From Coleophoma eucalyptorum (lineage: Eukaryota; Ascomycota; Leotiomycetes; Helotiales; Dermateaceae), in contig JALRME010000026.1 of the NCBI GenBank assembly GCA_026120035.1, forward strand, positions 558,001 through 622,000: a stretch of 64,000 nt of DNA, written 5' to 3'. Shown piece after piece: positions 23,760 through 35,900 of this stretch. The first letter of the stretch is position 1, and every line of letters begins with the position of its first letter. A program made the position numbers and the translations under genes. The notes below the pieces were generated by a model, which saw only the letters and a list, made by a program, of their open reading frames with translations, did no database searches and was not told the origin of the DNA.

Positions 23760-25746
23760 TCATATCCACACGGTGGTCGGAGGCACAAACCCGCCATGTT
23801 GCATCCCCCCGAATCCTCCCTGCTGCCCTTCATACTGAGATAAGAAATCGTCCCCGTGCTCACTGTAGATAATCGACCCTTCTCCTCCACCATAGTGCGA
23901 GGATGCGGGGCTGTTATAGCTGTTGTAACCGCTGGGAGATGGTATTCCTAGGTACTGCTGGTTGAACGGATCCAGGGAGATAGGTGAAATGGCCGAGGAT
24001 GGGATGGAATCTGTATTCGTGAATGGAGTGAGATGTTCCTGGCTGTAGCTGAAGGCCGGGTTCATTGCATATGGCGAAGGGTACATCGAATTGGAGATTG
24101 CGTCGTCGCTCATGAAGCTATTGCGACTGGTAACATCGTCATCCATGTAACTCTGCTCGAATGTTGGGAAAGAAGCTGTTCGCTCAGGCTGGACCCAACC
24201 CATCCGGGATCTGAACTTGGAAACCATGTCAATTGGATACTCCATAAGGTGAAGAGGAGTCTGCAAGTCTGTTCCAGTATTCTGAGAGACGTTGATAGAG
24301 AATAGTCTTCGCGCAATCTCCTCGATGGGCCCCAGTGACAAGCTTCCAAAGTATGCGGCACCAACCTCGGGGAAGAGTGGCTCGACGACCAAAGCAGCTG
24401 TGTAGTAGTGAGCGAGGGTTACCAGGGCTGACGGAGAGCCCCGGGTTTGCTGAAGAAGCATGATTGGAAGCCAAAATAACCAAGCCCGCAATGGGTTGAG
24501 CATATCGAATCTCTGAGCAGCTGTTTGGCTTGGGGTGACCTTGCGAACACTTCGGATGAAGCTCATCAGTTGGGTGATTGGCTTGGTATCTTCGTGGTTC
24601 TGCTTCAGGTGAGCCTCGACCTTCTGGAGCTGTGCATAAGCTGTCTGAAGGGCTTCCAAATCCTGTTTACGGGGTTGGGTGAGTTTCTTAGATCCTGGCG
24701 CGGGGGATGGTGGTGCTGTTGGGAAGGTGCTTTGCTCGGCAATAAAGTCGCCAAACTGTGACTCATTCTTCCAATGTTGCATGGCATCGATGACCTGAAA
24801 GGTTAGCTGTGTGCATAGAATGATTCTAAATTGCCCATGACTTACAGAAGAGGTTCCGTGCATGAGCTGGGTCCAACTCCGCCTGTAAAGATGTTAGTTA
24901 GGTGTAGCACAGCATGTGTAATAGGTCGACTGACCATTCCGTTGCCTGCCAAGACAATAAGAGAGAAGCGGCGAGCACAGCATCAGAATTCTGTCGAGAA
25001 AAGGATCCAATTGCCTCATGCAGACCCTTGAATGCAATGCCGCGGTGTTCAAATGCCATGTTGGCTGTTAAGGGACAATCAGTCAACCACGCGAGGTGTG
25101 TGGCCGACAAGGCAAGTAGGGCATGCATGACAAAGCCATAGCTAGAGCCTATTTTGAGGAATCTTGCGGCTTAATCAGCATACGATCCATGAGTCAGGAC
25201 TTGGCAAAACTTACAGAGGTACCTGGCGCGTCCAGATGGTAAAATTACTTGCATCATGGATTCCAAGTTCACTTGAGAGCGAGGCGACGTGGTGGATGAG
25301 GCGAAGGTCTTCAACCGAGAAGAATTGAGGTGCGGGAGCTGGATAGATGTAGAGGTCAGGGAAGGGGAAACTGCCAGTTTGTTGCCAACGTTCGATATCC
25401 CTCTCAATTTCTGGAGTCCACAACAGATCGGCCTTTTCTGGAGTAGGTGCGCGCTCTTCTTGCACTGGCATGTCCATGTATGGGCAGCGACAGTTGTGTT
25501 TCGTACAATTGCGACTAGAACTGAGTTAGCGAGGGTGTCGTAGAAAGGGTTGGAAACAAAAGTACGGGCCGAGCAACGTACCATTGCGGGAAGTTTTCAT
25601 CACAGCGAATATGTCTTCGTTTACAAGTCTCACAACCTTTCCGAGACTTGGTGTGGCTGCGGACAATTAGTCTCCATTCTCTCTCGAAATAAATTGAGCA
25701 CGAGTACGTACCTCCTTCTTGGGGGTCCACCTCCGGGGCCTGCCAT
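23760..25746 (-). CDS. Zn2Cys6 transcription factor
   Basis: Six exons (25712..25746, 25582..25656, 25215..25514, 24935..25162, 24846..24882, 23760..24794) encode 569 residues. The binuclear zinc cluster is Cys20-x2-Cys23-x6-Cys30-x6-Cys37-x2-Cys40-x6-Cys47, with an additional Cys45. It is preceded by HTKSRKG and followed by the linker PYMDMPVQEE. Introns fall just before the cluster and inside the Cys37 codon. The middle (FSVEDLRLIHHVASLSSELGIHDASNF, FVMHALLALSATHLAWLTDC, LLLSWQATEWRSWTQLMHGTSSVIDAM) is the fungal-specific regulatory region often annotated as sterol uptake control (Upc2)-like. The C-terminus is Ser/Pro/Tyr/Gly-rich and probably an activation domain. Role: nuclear DNA-binding regulator; target genes unknown. 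Its upstream flank is the 13.7-kb gene-free tract. Confidence 0.92.
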
Positions 25747-28499
25747 TGGGACGTGGGTATATGAAGCGGGGTTGAGTGAGGGCTCGAAGACGACGGTGGG
25801 GCTTGAGCGAGTGAAAGCCTTGAACGTGCCTTCAGGATAGTATGCAGCGACGAGGTAGATAATAGAGCGACGGTGTGGTTAGGGCGAGTTTCTTGTAGTT
25901 GAAAGTGCAAGCGACGGGGGCCTGGGGAAGTTATATAATTTCAAGCAAGACCAAACTGCAAGCGAGTGTGAGTGGTTGACGAGCGTCAGGGGCGTCGTCC
26001 GTAAGGCAAGGCTACTACCACACAACAGGAGACTCTCGGCCGATCCGAGACGAGGTTAGTCGTCGAAGGTGCAGCGAGGGACAGAAAAGTCGAGGTTGGA
26101 TGGCGCAGCGGGCTGACAGTAACGTAACCCGCGGCTTCAAGAATGCACTTTTTTGATTCCACACTTCAGGTGGAGGGGGGAGTCGGATGTAGGTACCGGA
26201 TGGTGCAGTGACTGGATGACGGAGGGGGATAAGCATGCACTAGACGGTGGTATGCGGTCGCCCAAGCTAGAACTAGACGGGCTGGTACGGCGAATTAGAC
26301 CCCGAGCACACTTATGTTGGAGACGTGGTACACTAACAGAAACCACCGACGGGGCAAAACGGCAAGCTGCGGATGCAGGCGGGCGTGACAAAGGATTTGT
26401 TGTGCAAACGGTAATCAACGAGCGTGCGAATGGTAATCGCCTTCTTGGCTTCTTCTGCTTCGGACTATGGCCTGACCAAGGGACAGTGGATGCGTCGAGG
26501 GCCCGGCGCACTGGATTGATTTGAGTTGTAAATGTGAGTCTTTTGATTCGGAGGCCTGCTGGACTTGGAAGTCGGACTGAGAGCGAGACGGAAGGCGACG
26601 CAAAAGCGAATGACGGGGACCAGCGAGGGTTTCCCAAAAGACGTACAAGCGAATGTGGGAGGAGAAGAGAGTCGAGTCGAACAAGCTTGGGATTCAGACA
26701 ACAATTTCAACTGTGAAGTCTTGACTTTTTTTTCCCCTCCAAGTGACTGGCGATAGCAGCTTCTTTAAAGTCCCCATGGTGTGTTTGGTGCTTAGCAGCT
26801 GTGTGTCAAGTCCTGGGTGGCAGAACAACCCGATGCGGTTTAGAGCCCTCGACGGACTGGCGGAGCGCTTACAAGTGAAGAGAGCATGGGTGCATGGGAT
26901 GGGGGCCTGTGGGTGCAGGGGGGTATGGCTGCACTTGGCACTGGCAGGGTGGTGAAAGACGACTAAGAGAAAGCAGAAAAGCTAAGAGGAAAGGATAGCA
27001 TAGGCGAGGGAGGGGGCAGGCAGTTGGGCATGCAAGAGGGAGGGCAGCGAAGACACTGGTGAACGCCCCCCCGGGCCCGTCCGGAGTGGGGTATAGTAGT
27101 TTGCGGATTGCAGCTGCTCGCTTGTCACCCGACGTACGCAGGTGAGGTGCTTATGAGGTAGAGTGCCTGAATGGAACAGCAGAGAAGGGGCAAGGCTCGT
27201 CCGGGTAACTGGCGTAGGAAGACTTCTTTTTCCAGCATGTCACATCAGTGGAGAAGGCAACAGCAGCACAGCCCCGCCAACAAAAGATCCCTTCCAGCGT
27301 CCCATCCAACCATCCAGCATCGTCCCTCACCCAATCCGACACGACACTATCTCAGTATTGATGATTCATCCCGAGTTACCAAAACGGTGGAATGGCACCG
27401 AGCGAACTGACCTGATCCAGGGCACGCAAGAAACCGGGGATCAAACTGGAAGCTGTAAGAGAGAAGCCAGCAATGACCACGGAGTATTGGAGATCAAGCC
27501 ACGGAGTTGGGCGGGGGTGGCAGGCAGAGGGGGCATTAAGGAATGGGCTGTGTTCGGACATACCATGTCACATTCGGCAAAATAACTCCAACAAACTGCA
27601 GTGTGCTGTGCTGAGGCGAGCAACCGAGCTTGCGTGCGTTGAACGGAGCCCGGGATCGACTAGCCCCGTCACAGTTAGACCAGGGTTAAAATAAGGTCTG
27701 TCGACTGTCGAGCAGCCAGGCAAGGTCATCGTTGCTTGGCCTAGCTTACCCCTGCAGCTGTGACCACCGGCAACGATGTCATGGCCATTGCTTTCGTCGA
27801 CTCGGGTGGGACGCCAATACCTACAGAGCAGCAGCATCATAGCAGCATGGCAGCATGGCAACGACGGCAGAAAGTATGTTATCTCCTTTCCTAGTGCGCG
27901 TCTGTGTATGTATGTGCGCCCGGTGTTGGGAGTTTGGGACAGGTGCTGTGCAGCCAGCCCGGATTCTGATTGGTCTGGCGCTCGCTTTGTTGCTCCTTCT
28001 CCAGCTTTCTCGGATCTTGCATCCCTTGGCCGCTTGACGGCCACCTCAACTTGCGCGCATACATAGAACTATTGCCTTGTACCTGATGTGAGTGAATGTG
28101 AGAGAGTCTCATGCCTTAGCTATGGCGTCTCGCCGAGCTGTAAGGCCCGGGAAGCCACTCCCAGCTGACTCGATGAAGACGACGAGAGGGAAGGTTTCGT
28201 TGGCTTCTCGTTCAACCACACCAATGACCAAAGAATGCCGGCGTGGAGATACGATATTTAGAAACATAGGGGTCATCCAGCAGAGGAGTATAGAACTCTG
28301 ATTTGCCTAAAGCGGCCATCTTGGGCATGATAAGACGGCGTACCTGACAGTGGTCGTGCTACCAAAAATAGCCACACCGCACCTCTTCTGAAAGAAGGCG
28401 CAGAGGCTTGGGGAAAGCTTCCGCGGTCTGTCAGCTCTTAAAATCTTGACCTGGGCATATCATAGGATGGATTTATATGATGCCAACGCAAATATTGTC
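25747..28499. other. Gene-free tract, part 1: regulator upstream flank
   Basis: Directly upstream of the Zn2Cys6 gene. Composition is not obviously A+T-rich, and many chance open frames up to about 165 codons occur on both strands. They are low complexity or patternless and unsupported by splice signals. An imperfect AGCAGCATGGCAGCATGG tract lies near 27845. It may hold a long 5' leader, upstream ORFs or non-coding transcripts; none can be proven from sequence. Confidence 0.4.
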
Positions 28500-28524
28500 A
28501 AGCATTGCCTGATTTGCTGATAGC

Positions 28525-28544
28525 ATGTGATGTGATGTGATGTG
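28525..28544. repeat. (ATGTG)4 microsatellite
   Basis: Four perfect 5-bp units inside the gene-free tract. Confidence 0.9.
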
Positions 28545-30151
28545 ATATATTGATTACGTTGTTCCTGCCATTGCATTTACCATCCATTCAATGTGCTCAG
28601 TCCTCGGATCAAGGCGGCTGGAGAGCGAGCTCAACTGCAGACAAATCATTGTTCGTCCCATAACAAAAAACATCACTCCTAGCAGTGTAACAGCTCCAAT
28701 CCTTCGACGGGAACCACCTCGGTAAGATAAATGATGTAAAGTCTATACAGGACAGTAGTAGTAGTCAAAGAAATATGGTTTAATGCTAAGCTTTTTATCG
28801 TGCATTGTGGGCTAAATTTTAAATGCCAAATTGTGGGCGTGGTGTGTAGGGAAACAAGGCAACAGGATTAACAGCATCAACATTGGATCGCTTGGGCACG
28901 AGACTCCCTTGGCTTCTCATCCTTCACCTCTTCTCCTATGCCCGATCATTCGCAGATTACTCCCGTGACCCTACCTTTGGTTCTTACAATATTAGAGCCA
29001 AAGTATAGCTAGGCGCGGCCGTCAACCTTGGACCCCTCTCCATGCGAAATTGACTTTGAGGCTGAGAATACTTCCCCCCCCCCCTCCCCCCAAGGGAAAG
29101 GGAAGAAAATAATTTAGGAATCCTGCAAACAAATGTTTCATGGATGATACTTTTGGGACCGTACAAGCAAGCACAAGGGGCGCCATGCAAAGGGAATCCC
29201 GTCCAACTCCGGATTGCTCGGCCGCCGTACTCCTTGTCTCTATTTTGTCTCGGCAATCCTGTAACATGGCTTTCCACGGGAAAAGCTTTTTTTTGTTTCC
29301 ATGACTGGAAAAGAGGGTCGATTCTCCGACGGATACAAACATCCACCTAGTGGGTTAGCTCAGAGATCCTCTAGTTGTACTTTGTTGCTTCCATTGTGGC
29401 TGAGCACAAGAACGAAAATACGCTTGCATTGAGTTGCCGGCCCCAGCAGAGACGCGAGGGTTAGAATAGAGCCAGTCTGTAACCCATCTAAGCGACAAGG
29501 TATCGTAGTTCGTATTTGTCTTCTGCGGTAGATGAAAGGTCTTCAAGATATGCAACGGAGAGTACTAGAAGCAAAATGCTCCGAGCCAAGAAGAACTAGA
29601 TCAGTCGGTTTCGAGTCTCGAGTAGCGATTGTAACACGAAATGTTCCCATTTGAACTCTCAATTTTAAGATGCTATAATTAATTGCTCTTCCATTGAGGG
29701 ATACACCCTCAGCGATCGCACAAAGAGCATGGTGCAAGGCCAGAGGGCTGTTTGCGTCTTTGATATGAAAGAGCCATAGCGAAAGGACAAGTCCCCAAAG
29801 CCACATCCAAGCAAGTTCTGTCGCCGTTAGAACGAAAGGAGCTGAATTCCGATTTCCCGGGTTCGAACCCACTACGCTCAGTATCAGGAATGGCAACGTC
29901 CCCCACAAACAGCAAAAACGCAAGCAACAATAACCTGTCCGCCCGCTACGCTCTCGGCAGATGGAGCTGCCATGCTTCCTCCGCAAACCGCACTTAACTC
30001 CCACCTTTAACTCGACTGACTTGCTTGAAGGCCTCTTCCTACCAAGATAGCACCCGGGCTCATTGACATGGCATGGCATGCAAACATCCATCGCTACTCT
30101 CATTCTATTGAGGCATAACCCGCAATGTAATATAGGGCTTCTAGAATAATA

Positions 30152-30175
30152 ATGATGATGATGATGATGATGATG
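30152..30175. repeat. (ATG)8 microsatellite
   Basis: Eight perfect trinucleotide units inside the gene-free tract; not part of a supportable coding frame. Confidence 0.95.
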
Positions 30176-30755
30176 AAGCAGGAGGCAGACTAGACCAAAT
30201 GACTAAGTTAACGACTACTACCGGTTGATGCTAGTCAGCACCTTGGTGGTCACTGGCCTCATCGCGTCACTAATACCGGTTCGATGACAGCATAGCAGCA
30301 TCGCAGCATAGCTAAGCAAAGTACGAAGACCGGTAGTAGTCTCAGAGTTATAGTGAACGGCCATATTTACACCAGGGTTCAAGGGTAGCACGGTACCGTA
30401 GCTTTATTCGATTGCATCATGCGCCTTAAGGGCCTTACGGACGTAGTAGTTGTGGCAAGGCAAAGGAAAGAGTGAATGCTCATGAACACAATCCCCATCA
30501 GTCCCAGACTTTCGACTGCAGTAAATTGCAAGCTGAAACGCCGCCGGCTATCTAACTCCTTACCGTCACTAGCCCGTATACAGTGGCATGGACAGACGAG
30601 GAAGTAGCAGACACTAATCCCTCTTCCCTCATCAGTCCGTCAGCCATTCCAATGCCTGTGGCCGGCCTCGCTTGGCCGTGTGACCCGGAGATGAAAGTTG
30701 TACTACAACCTGTTAAGTTATGCCTTTGACATAAGCCAGAGGGCACTAGGGAGGG

Positions 30756-30804
30756 TTTATTCACACTAGGGGTAGATTTTATTCACTCGAATAGATTTAT
30801 TCAC
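30756..30804. repeat. Three direct copies of TTTATTCAC
   Basis: Copies begin at 30756, 30778 and 30796, the last two extended to TTTATTCACTCG. Spacing is uneven (22 and 18 bp), so these could be clustered protein sites rather than a slippage repeat. Confidence 0.7.
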
Positions 30805-32999
30805 TCGGAGAGACCTTTTTCTTTTGGTAAAGCTGCTGCCAAATGCGGTACCTCGGCACCAGCAATGGCAACCTGTCCGTGCCCCATGTCCCACGGAGCC
30901 CTAAAAAAATTGTTGTGGAGAAGCATGCATTAGCTAAACAAGTGAGGGTACTTTACGGTATGGTATTACTCTTCGCTCTGTTAGCAACAAATATCATGCC
31001 ATTTCATCCTTCGCATTCTCGGACCTCGGGTTACAACACCCTCCGTAATCCACTCCAAGCACTGGGTTCGAAAAAATAATAAGGCCTCCCTTATCCCACT
31101 GGATTCTCAGTTATTGCTATTAGATTGTGGTAGGATTGAGAGGGTCTGTTTGAGGAGACGAGATGCAAGTTTTGCCGTTGCGCTGTTTGAAGGATAAACG
31201 ATTATGCGTGACAATGCTGATTGGTGCTTTCACTGACACCGAAAAGTCTCAAGACAAAGGAAAAAAGGTCAACATTCCAATTCCATCTCCACCACTCTAT
31301 GCCGTGAAAGCCTGTAAGGATCAGGCCCTTGCCCTTATCACGGTGCCAGCCACGCTTTCTTGGGTGCCCCAAGGATGTTTTGAATGGGCACTTTGGACGT
31401 CGCGGATCTCGAGTGCAGTTTGTATAACGCAGTCTGTTTATAACATCATGGTGCTGTGCTTTGGGTTAGACATGATTCTGAGAATAGGTCCTGTGTACAA
31501 AAACGCACCATTCTGGTGTCTCTTGTCTAGGCACCAGCCCAAGACATGTACACTGATTATTCATACTCCTCTTGCTGACCTACGAGCTCAGGGTCCATTC
31601 CTCCCTCAGCCCTTTGGGCCGATCGGATCTACTGGTCAAGCCACTTACACCGTCCAGCCCCATTTATCTGGATCCAATAGTCCCCCCAAAAACGCTCCTT
31701 TCGCATGAGATTGGATCATCTTGAAAACATCCTGTTCCATCAAATCAATAAAAGAATGATCACCAGATCTTTAATTGACAAGGCGCACTCATATCCAGCA
31801 TGAAAAAGCAATCGCAAATTGTCCTCCAACTATTGTGCCAACCAGCTGGCTACTGTAGGGTTTCGCATTCGCTTCCTGAAGAAAGCACAACGACATCCCC
31901 AACCCTACAACCTTGACCCGCACAACTACCGGTAGTGGCAATACCTTGATGGCCTTTCCTTTCCACTGCAAAGAAATTGTATAGGGTGTGTAGGGTAAAG
32001 TCGCGTAGGGAATTCCCTCCTTGTCCCCTAAGCGGAAAGGGCGGACGAGAGAGTGACGGCGCTCTCGGTAAAGACTCCGCCGGTTATGTGCATACTGCAT
32101 ACTGCATCTGCATTCTGCATACCGCTTTCTGGAGACCTGAATGCTGCATTTGACAAGACAACTCTGGGATCCGAGGGAGCCAGTGATACTGCCCTACTGT
32201 AGCAGCTATAATTAGCAGCCAGAAACAGTGTTGTTCTATGACTTGCTTCTGGAAAAAAAAAATCATAAAGATCAGGCAGCCGTACCGACTTTAGCAATGC
32301 CAGCTCTGTAACATGCGATTGCAACGTTGTATATCCGCGTAGCGTAGGGTGCGAGCCATCTCAGTTGTTTCGTGCGTACTGGTACAGCCTCAGCCCCTTC
32401 GGTAATGATGACATGATTAGCACATCATCGTGATTATTACTTTAACTTTTTGGCCAAGTACTCAAGGACAGCCAACCGTCTGACTATTGCCTCTCTTTTC
32501 GGTCCGTCCTATTTCTGGCTCTAAGATACAAAGCCAGCAGTGCGCAAGCAGCATCAGCGCGGGATTCGATACTGGACAGCGAGAGAGGCACTCTGAATCT
32601 CATAGCTTCGCCATTATGAAATGCAGACTTCTCCTGTCTTGTTGAAGGATGTTTCTCCTCGGGATGCCCTACTTGGGATTCTGGGCATTCCGGACCCCCG
32701 TACTGATGGCCCTGCCATGCCAGGCCATTCCGTGCCTCAGGCTCTGCACACAACATTAATTTTCAAAACGCACCAAGCGGTCCGGTTCTCTCCTAAACTG
32801 CAAAGTTCCCGCGCGGCGGATCACGGCTGGCTTTGCCTCATGAAAAATTACCTAGGTGGCTAAGGCAATGAATGAATGCTAGGCGGCCAACGAAGGAGCC
32901 AAAGCAAGTAAATTGGCCATCACGGCTAGCTGTCATAGAAATTCGAAAAGAAACAGGACTTATTATGGTAGAAAACCTAACGAGCAAGGCAAGACTATA

Positions 33000-35900
33000 C
33001 CCCTGTGCGATTCGTGCGCTTCTACCCCAGTTCATCGAGATGTAGCCGTGATGATCGAAGATGCTTCGAAAGCTTCTGGCGTTGGGCTACTGCACAGATT
33101 GTCGGCGAAAGCACACATCATTACCCAGAGATTAAATCATCGATGTTTTGCCGAGAAATTCGGGTTTGGTGTATGCTTGACCACCAAACGCCTTTGAGTG
33201 ATCCAATCTGGAAAACACCACTTGAGACTACAGTAGCAAGAAAAAAGCCCTATCAATCTCCGAATGTTTGCCGATAGGCATTCTCGAAAGTTACCAAGTC
33301 GCCGGATATAGCAGTTCACGGCGTCTTAAGATGATCAGCAGGTCCATTCAGAGCGTGAAGCTCAACGATATGCTCTTGGCAGTGACAGAAATGGCACGGT
33401 GAGGATTGGAATGCATGACCAAGTAATATCGTCCTCAGCGTCGGAAAACCTTGCATCGCTAAGTATTCATAGGGCTTGACGAAGAGTGATGAAGGCAGAA
33501 TTGGAAGCTTCCGCAACGTGTGCGTTGGCAAAGCACCTTTGAACGACCAAATCAACCTGACAGGATTGGATGTTCAGAATAGAGTTTTCGGACGAGAGCG
33601 CGACATGGACTCGAGTCTCCATCAATATCGTAAACTCTGTGATCATCGTCGGTCTCGAGATATGAAACTGACCAGAGGGTGATCGTACAGGGAAGGCAGG
33701 CGACGCTCGGGTCCACTCTGCGGTGCTTGTTTACATCTCGAAGGCGGTGAGCCAGACACATGCGGACATTCGGGATTCTCGACATACCCGCACCGATGAT
33801 AGACAGAGCAGCTGCAGCCGTGGTATTGTAGATCTTAAGGAGATCGTGCTCTTCAGAGCAAGGGGTCGATAATGGGATTCCTAGCTTTTCGGCCGTTTGG
33901 GTCTCATGGATATGCCTTGTGAAGACTTTCACATCTTACGCCGAAGCAACAAGCTCCACCATGTCTGCTTCTCATGCTGGCCAGCACGGCGTTCTTGGGA
34001 TCGCAGATCAAGGTGCCATATGAACTGGTTGCCACACCTCAATGCTGTATCAGTCTGACCAATCCGTGAGCTGAGACTACAATTCTATGCTGGGCTAAGA
34101 ACCTTGGTGGGAAGCCCAGGATGCGAGCCGTTTCTTCTGTTAATGAGGTTTCCTTCCAGCTACGGTAGCGTGCCGGCGTGTCCTGACGTAGTGAGCATGA
34201 ACATGAGCATGAACAAGAAGACCCTGGGAGAGTTGACATGTGAGATTCCAAATCATTGATCGGAAAGTACTCGCATCAAGACCGGGTGCACATTGAGAGA
34301 ATGGTCTTCAGCAGGCAAGCCGGCCATGAGGTTTCCACTTCCGTCGACTGTGAGGTCTTTGATGCATGGCAAGGGGCAAAGAAGGCGAGAGTTGGTGTGA
34401 AATCTGTAATGCCACAACGCACATGCATGCAGTAGTGCTGCATGAGGGTAGACACAGCGACTGGGGCTCTTGCCAAGCTTTTTCTAGCCTTGGAGCTTAA
34501 TTCTAATTATAACCCGCTTTTCTGTCGCGCTTTCCGAGTGTTCACTGATTTTATCGCCGTGTTCCCATCTTCGGTGCGATTCCATGTCACCGTTCAACAA
34601 CACACCAGTGAGCAACGAGTGTCATTCCGACCTCCCTATTCGGCTTAATTCCGCATCGCTTTCTCTGTCCTCCACTCTTGGGTCTTCTCCACGGTTAACA
34701 TGGGCAATAGCAATGGCGCGTGCTAAAGGAGTCGATCAAACAACACTTCGTGCTGCGGTCACAGCTGTCCATCCATCGCCACCTGGCTATGATTGGATAT
34801 CGTACGATCATCACGAGGGCTGAGTGTGGAAACCACGTGGGATTTCAGACGAGTCAACTGATACGATGAAGCGCGGTGTCTCGAGTTCCAATATTGGTGT
34901 TCATCCTTTCGTTCGCAAAGTGCAGCGGCTGGTCTGACACGGGCACGGTTCGAGGAACCACGCTGTGCAAGCGAGCTCGAATGTCAGTTTTGGGATGAGG
35001 GAATCCCGAATGGGCGGCCGTTTCGATGGTGCTATGTCGTGCGCTGCAAGTCGCCCTGGCAATAAGGCAGAGCTTTAATTAGAACGACAGACATCAAAGA
35101 GACAGGTCAGTTGATCTGCTGCTCTGAGAGCGTTGTGGCTGCTCCCGCGCTGCCGCAGATGATAGCATCTTTACAGCGCATGGAACGTCGCCTCGAGAGA
35201 GATAGGCAGTGGTCACGCGCTTTGGCTTTGCGGGAGCCATGCTTTCTTGCTGCGATCTCGAAAGGGATTGACTGCCAGCCAGTTCGATCGCATGCTACCA
35301 CCGCTGTAGTTGGCTGGAAGAACCATCGCCTGCAGGTGTAGCTGCCCTACCGACCTTCCTTTGCCTGCAGTCCATCAGCGATCGAGCGCAAATGCAGCCC
35401 GAGTGAGGCGGAGAAGGAGGGGCTTGGCCTAGTTGGGCCAATATCCCTTGCCATACTCCGCACCTTCTGCTATACCTTGCAAATATATTGGTGCAGTCTA
35501 CGGGTGCAGCGTGGTCAAAAGGGTTCAGGATCCGAATGCCTGCAACATCAATTCCAACCATGATACCGTTCCTCGTCCGAATTTGAGTTTCCCGAGGAAG
35601 GATTTAGCGATGAGCTTAACCCTGTCCTTCTCAACGTTTCCTGCCAAAACAGGCCAGGGACAGTGCAAAGATCAACTACACGCTGCTTCCCGAAAAGATA
35701 CACGAGCAAGAAGATCAGATCTTCTTGAACTCACCGCCCGAGCATTATACACGAGCGGCTACGCATTTCTACATTGGGGAACTCCGCCGGCTCTAATGCT
35801 GGTCGGGCCTTACATGATATGGAGACACTTTGCGACAGTTTTGACGGTGATTTGGTGCAAGCTTTCGATGCGCGAGCTGCGCAGGTGGAACCAACCTTAG

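Larger units (their letters stand above)
28500..32999. other. Gene-free tract, part 2
   Basis: No supportable gene. Simple repeats are scattered through it (listed separately). A C11-T-C6 run lies at 29074-29091. Imperfect TGCATACTGCAT repeats lie near 32092-32116. Open frames of 186 codons (29543-30103, minus) and 181 codons (31163-31708, plus) look random. Confidence 0.4.

Noticed and set aside
29650..29710. Minus-strand CTCAATGGAAGAGC resembling a mitochondrial tRNA D-arm
   Set aside because: The anticodon and T stems do not form, so I cannot support a tRNA or nuclear mitochondrial insertion.
29855..29882. tRNA-like GGTTCGAACC (B-box) sequence
   Set aside because: The T-stem does not pair on either strand, and no D-arm or acceptor stem is found at the right distance. 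The palindrome is most likely chance.
29543..30103. 186-codon open frame on the minus strand
   Set aside because: Patternless protein, crossed by simple and tRNA-like sequence; no recognisable family.
31163..31708. 181-codon open frame on the plus strand
   Set aside because: No domain-like pattern or coherent hydrophobic periodicity, and no supporting neighbours or splice signals; it looks like a chance frame in non-coding DNA.
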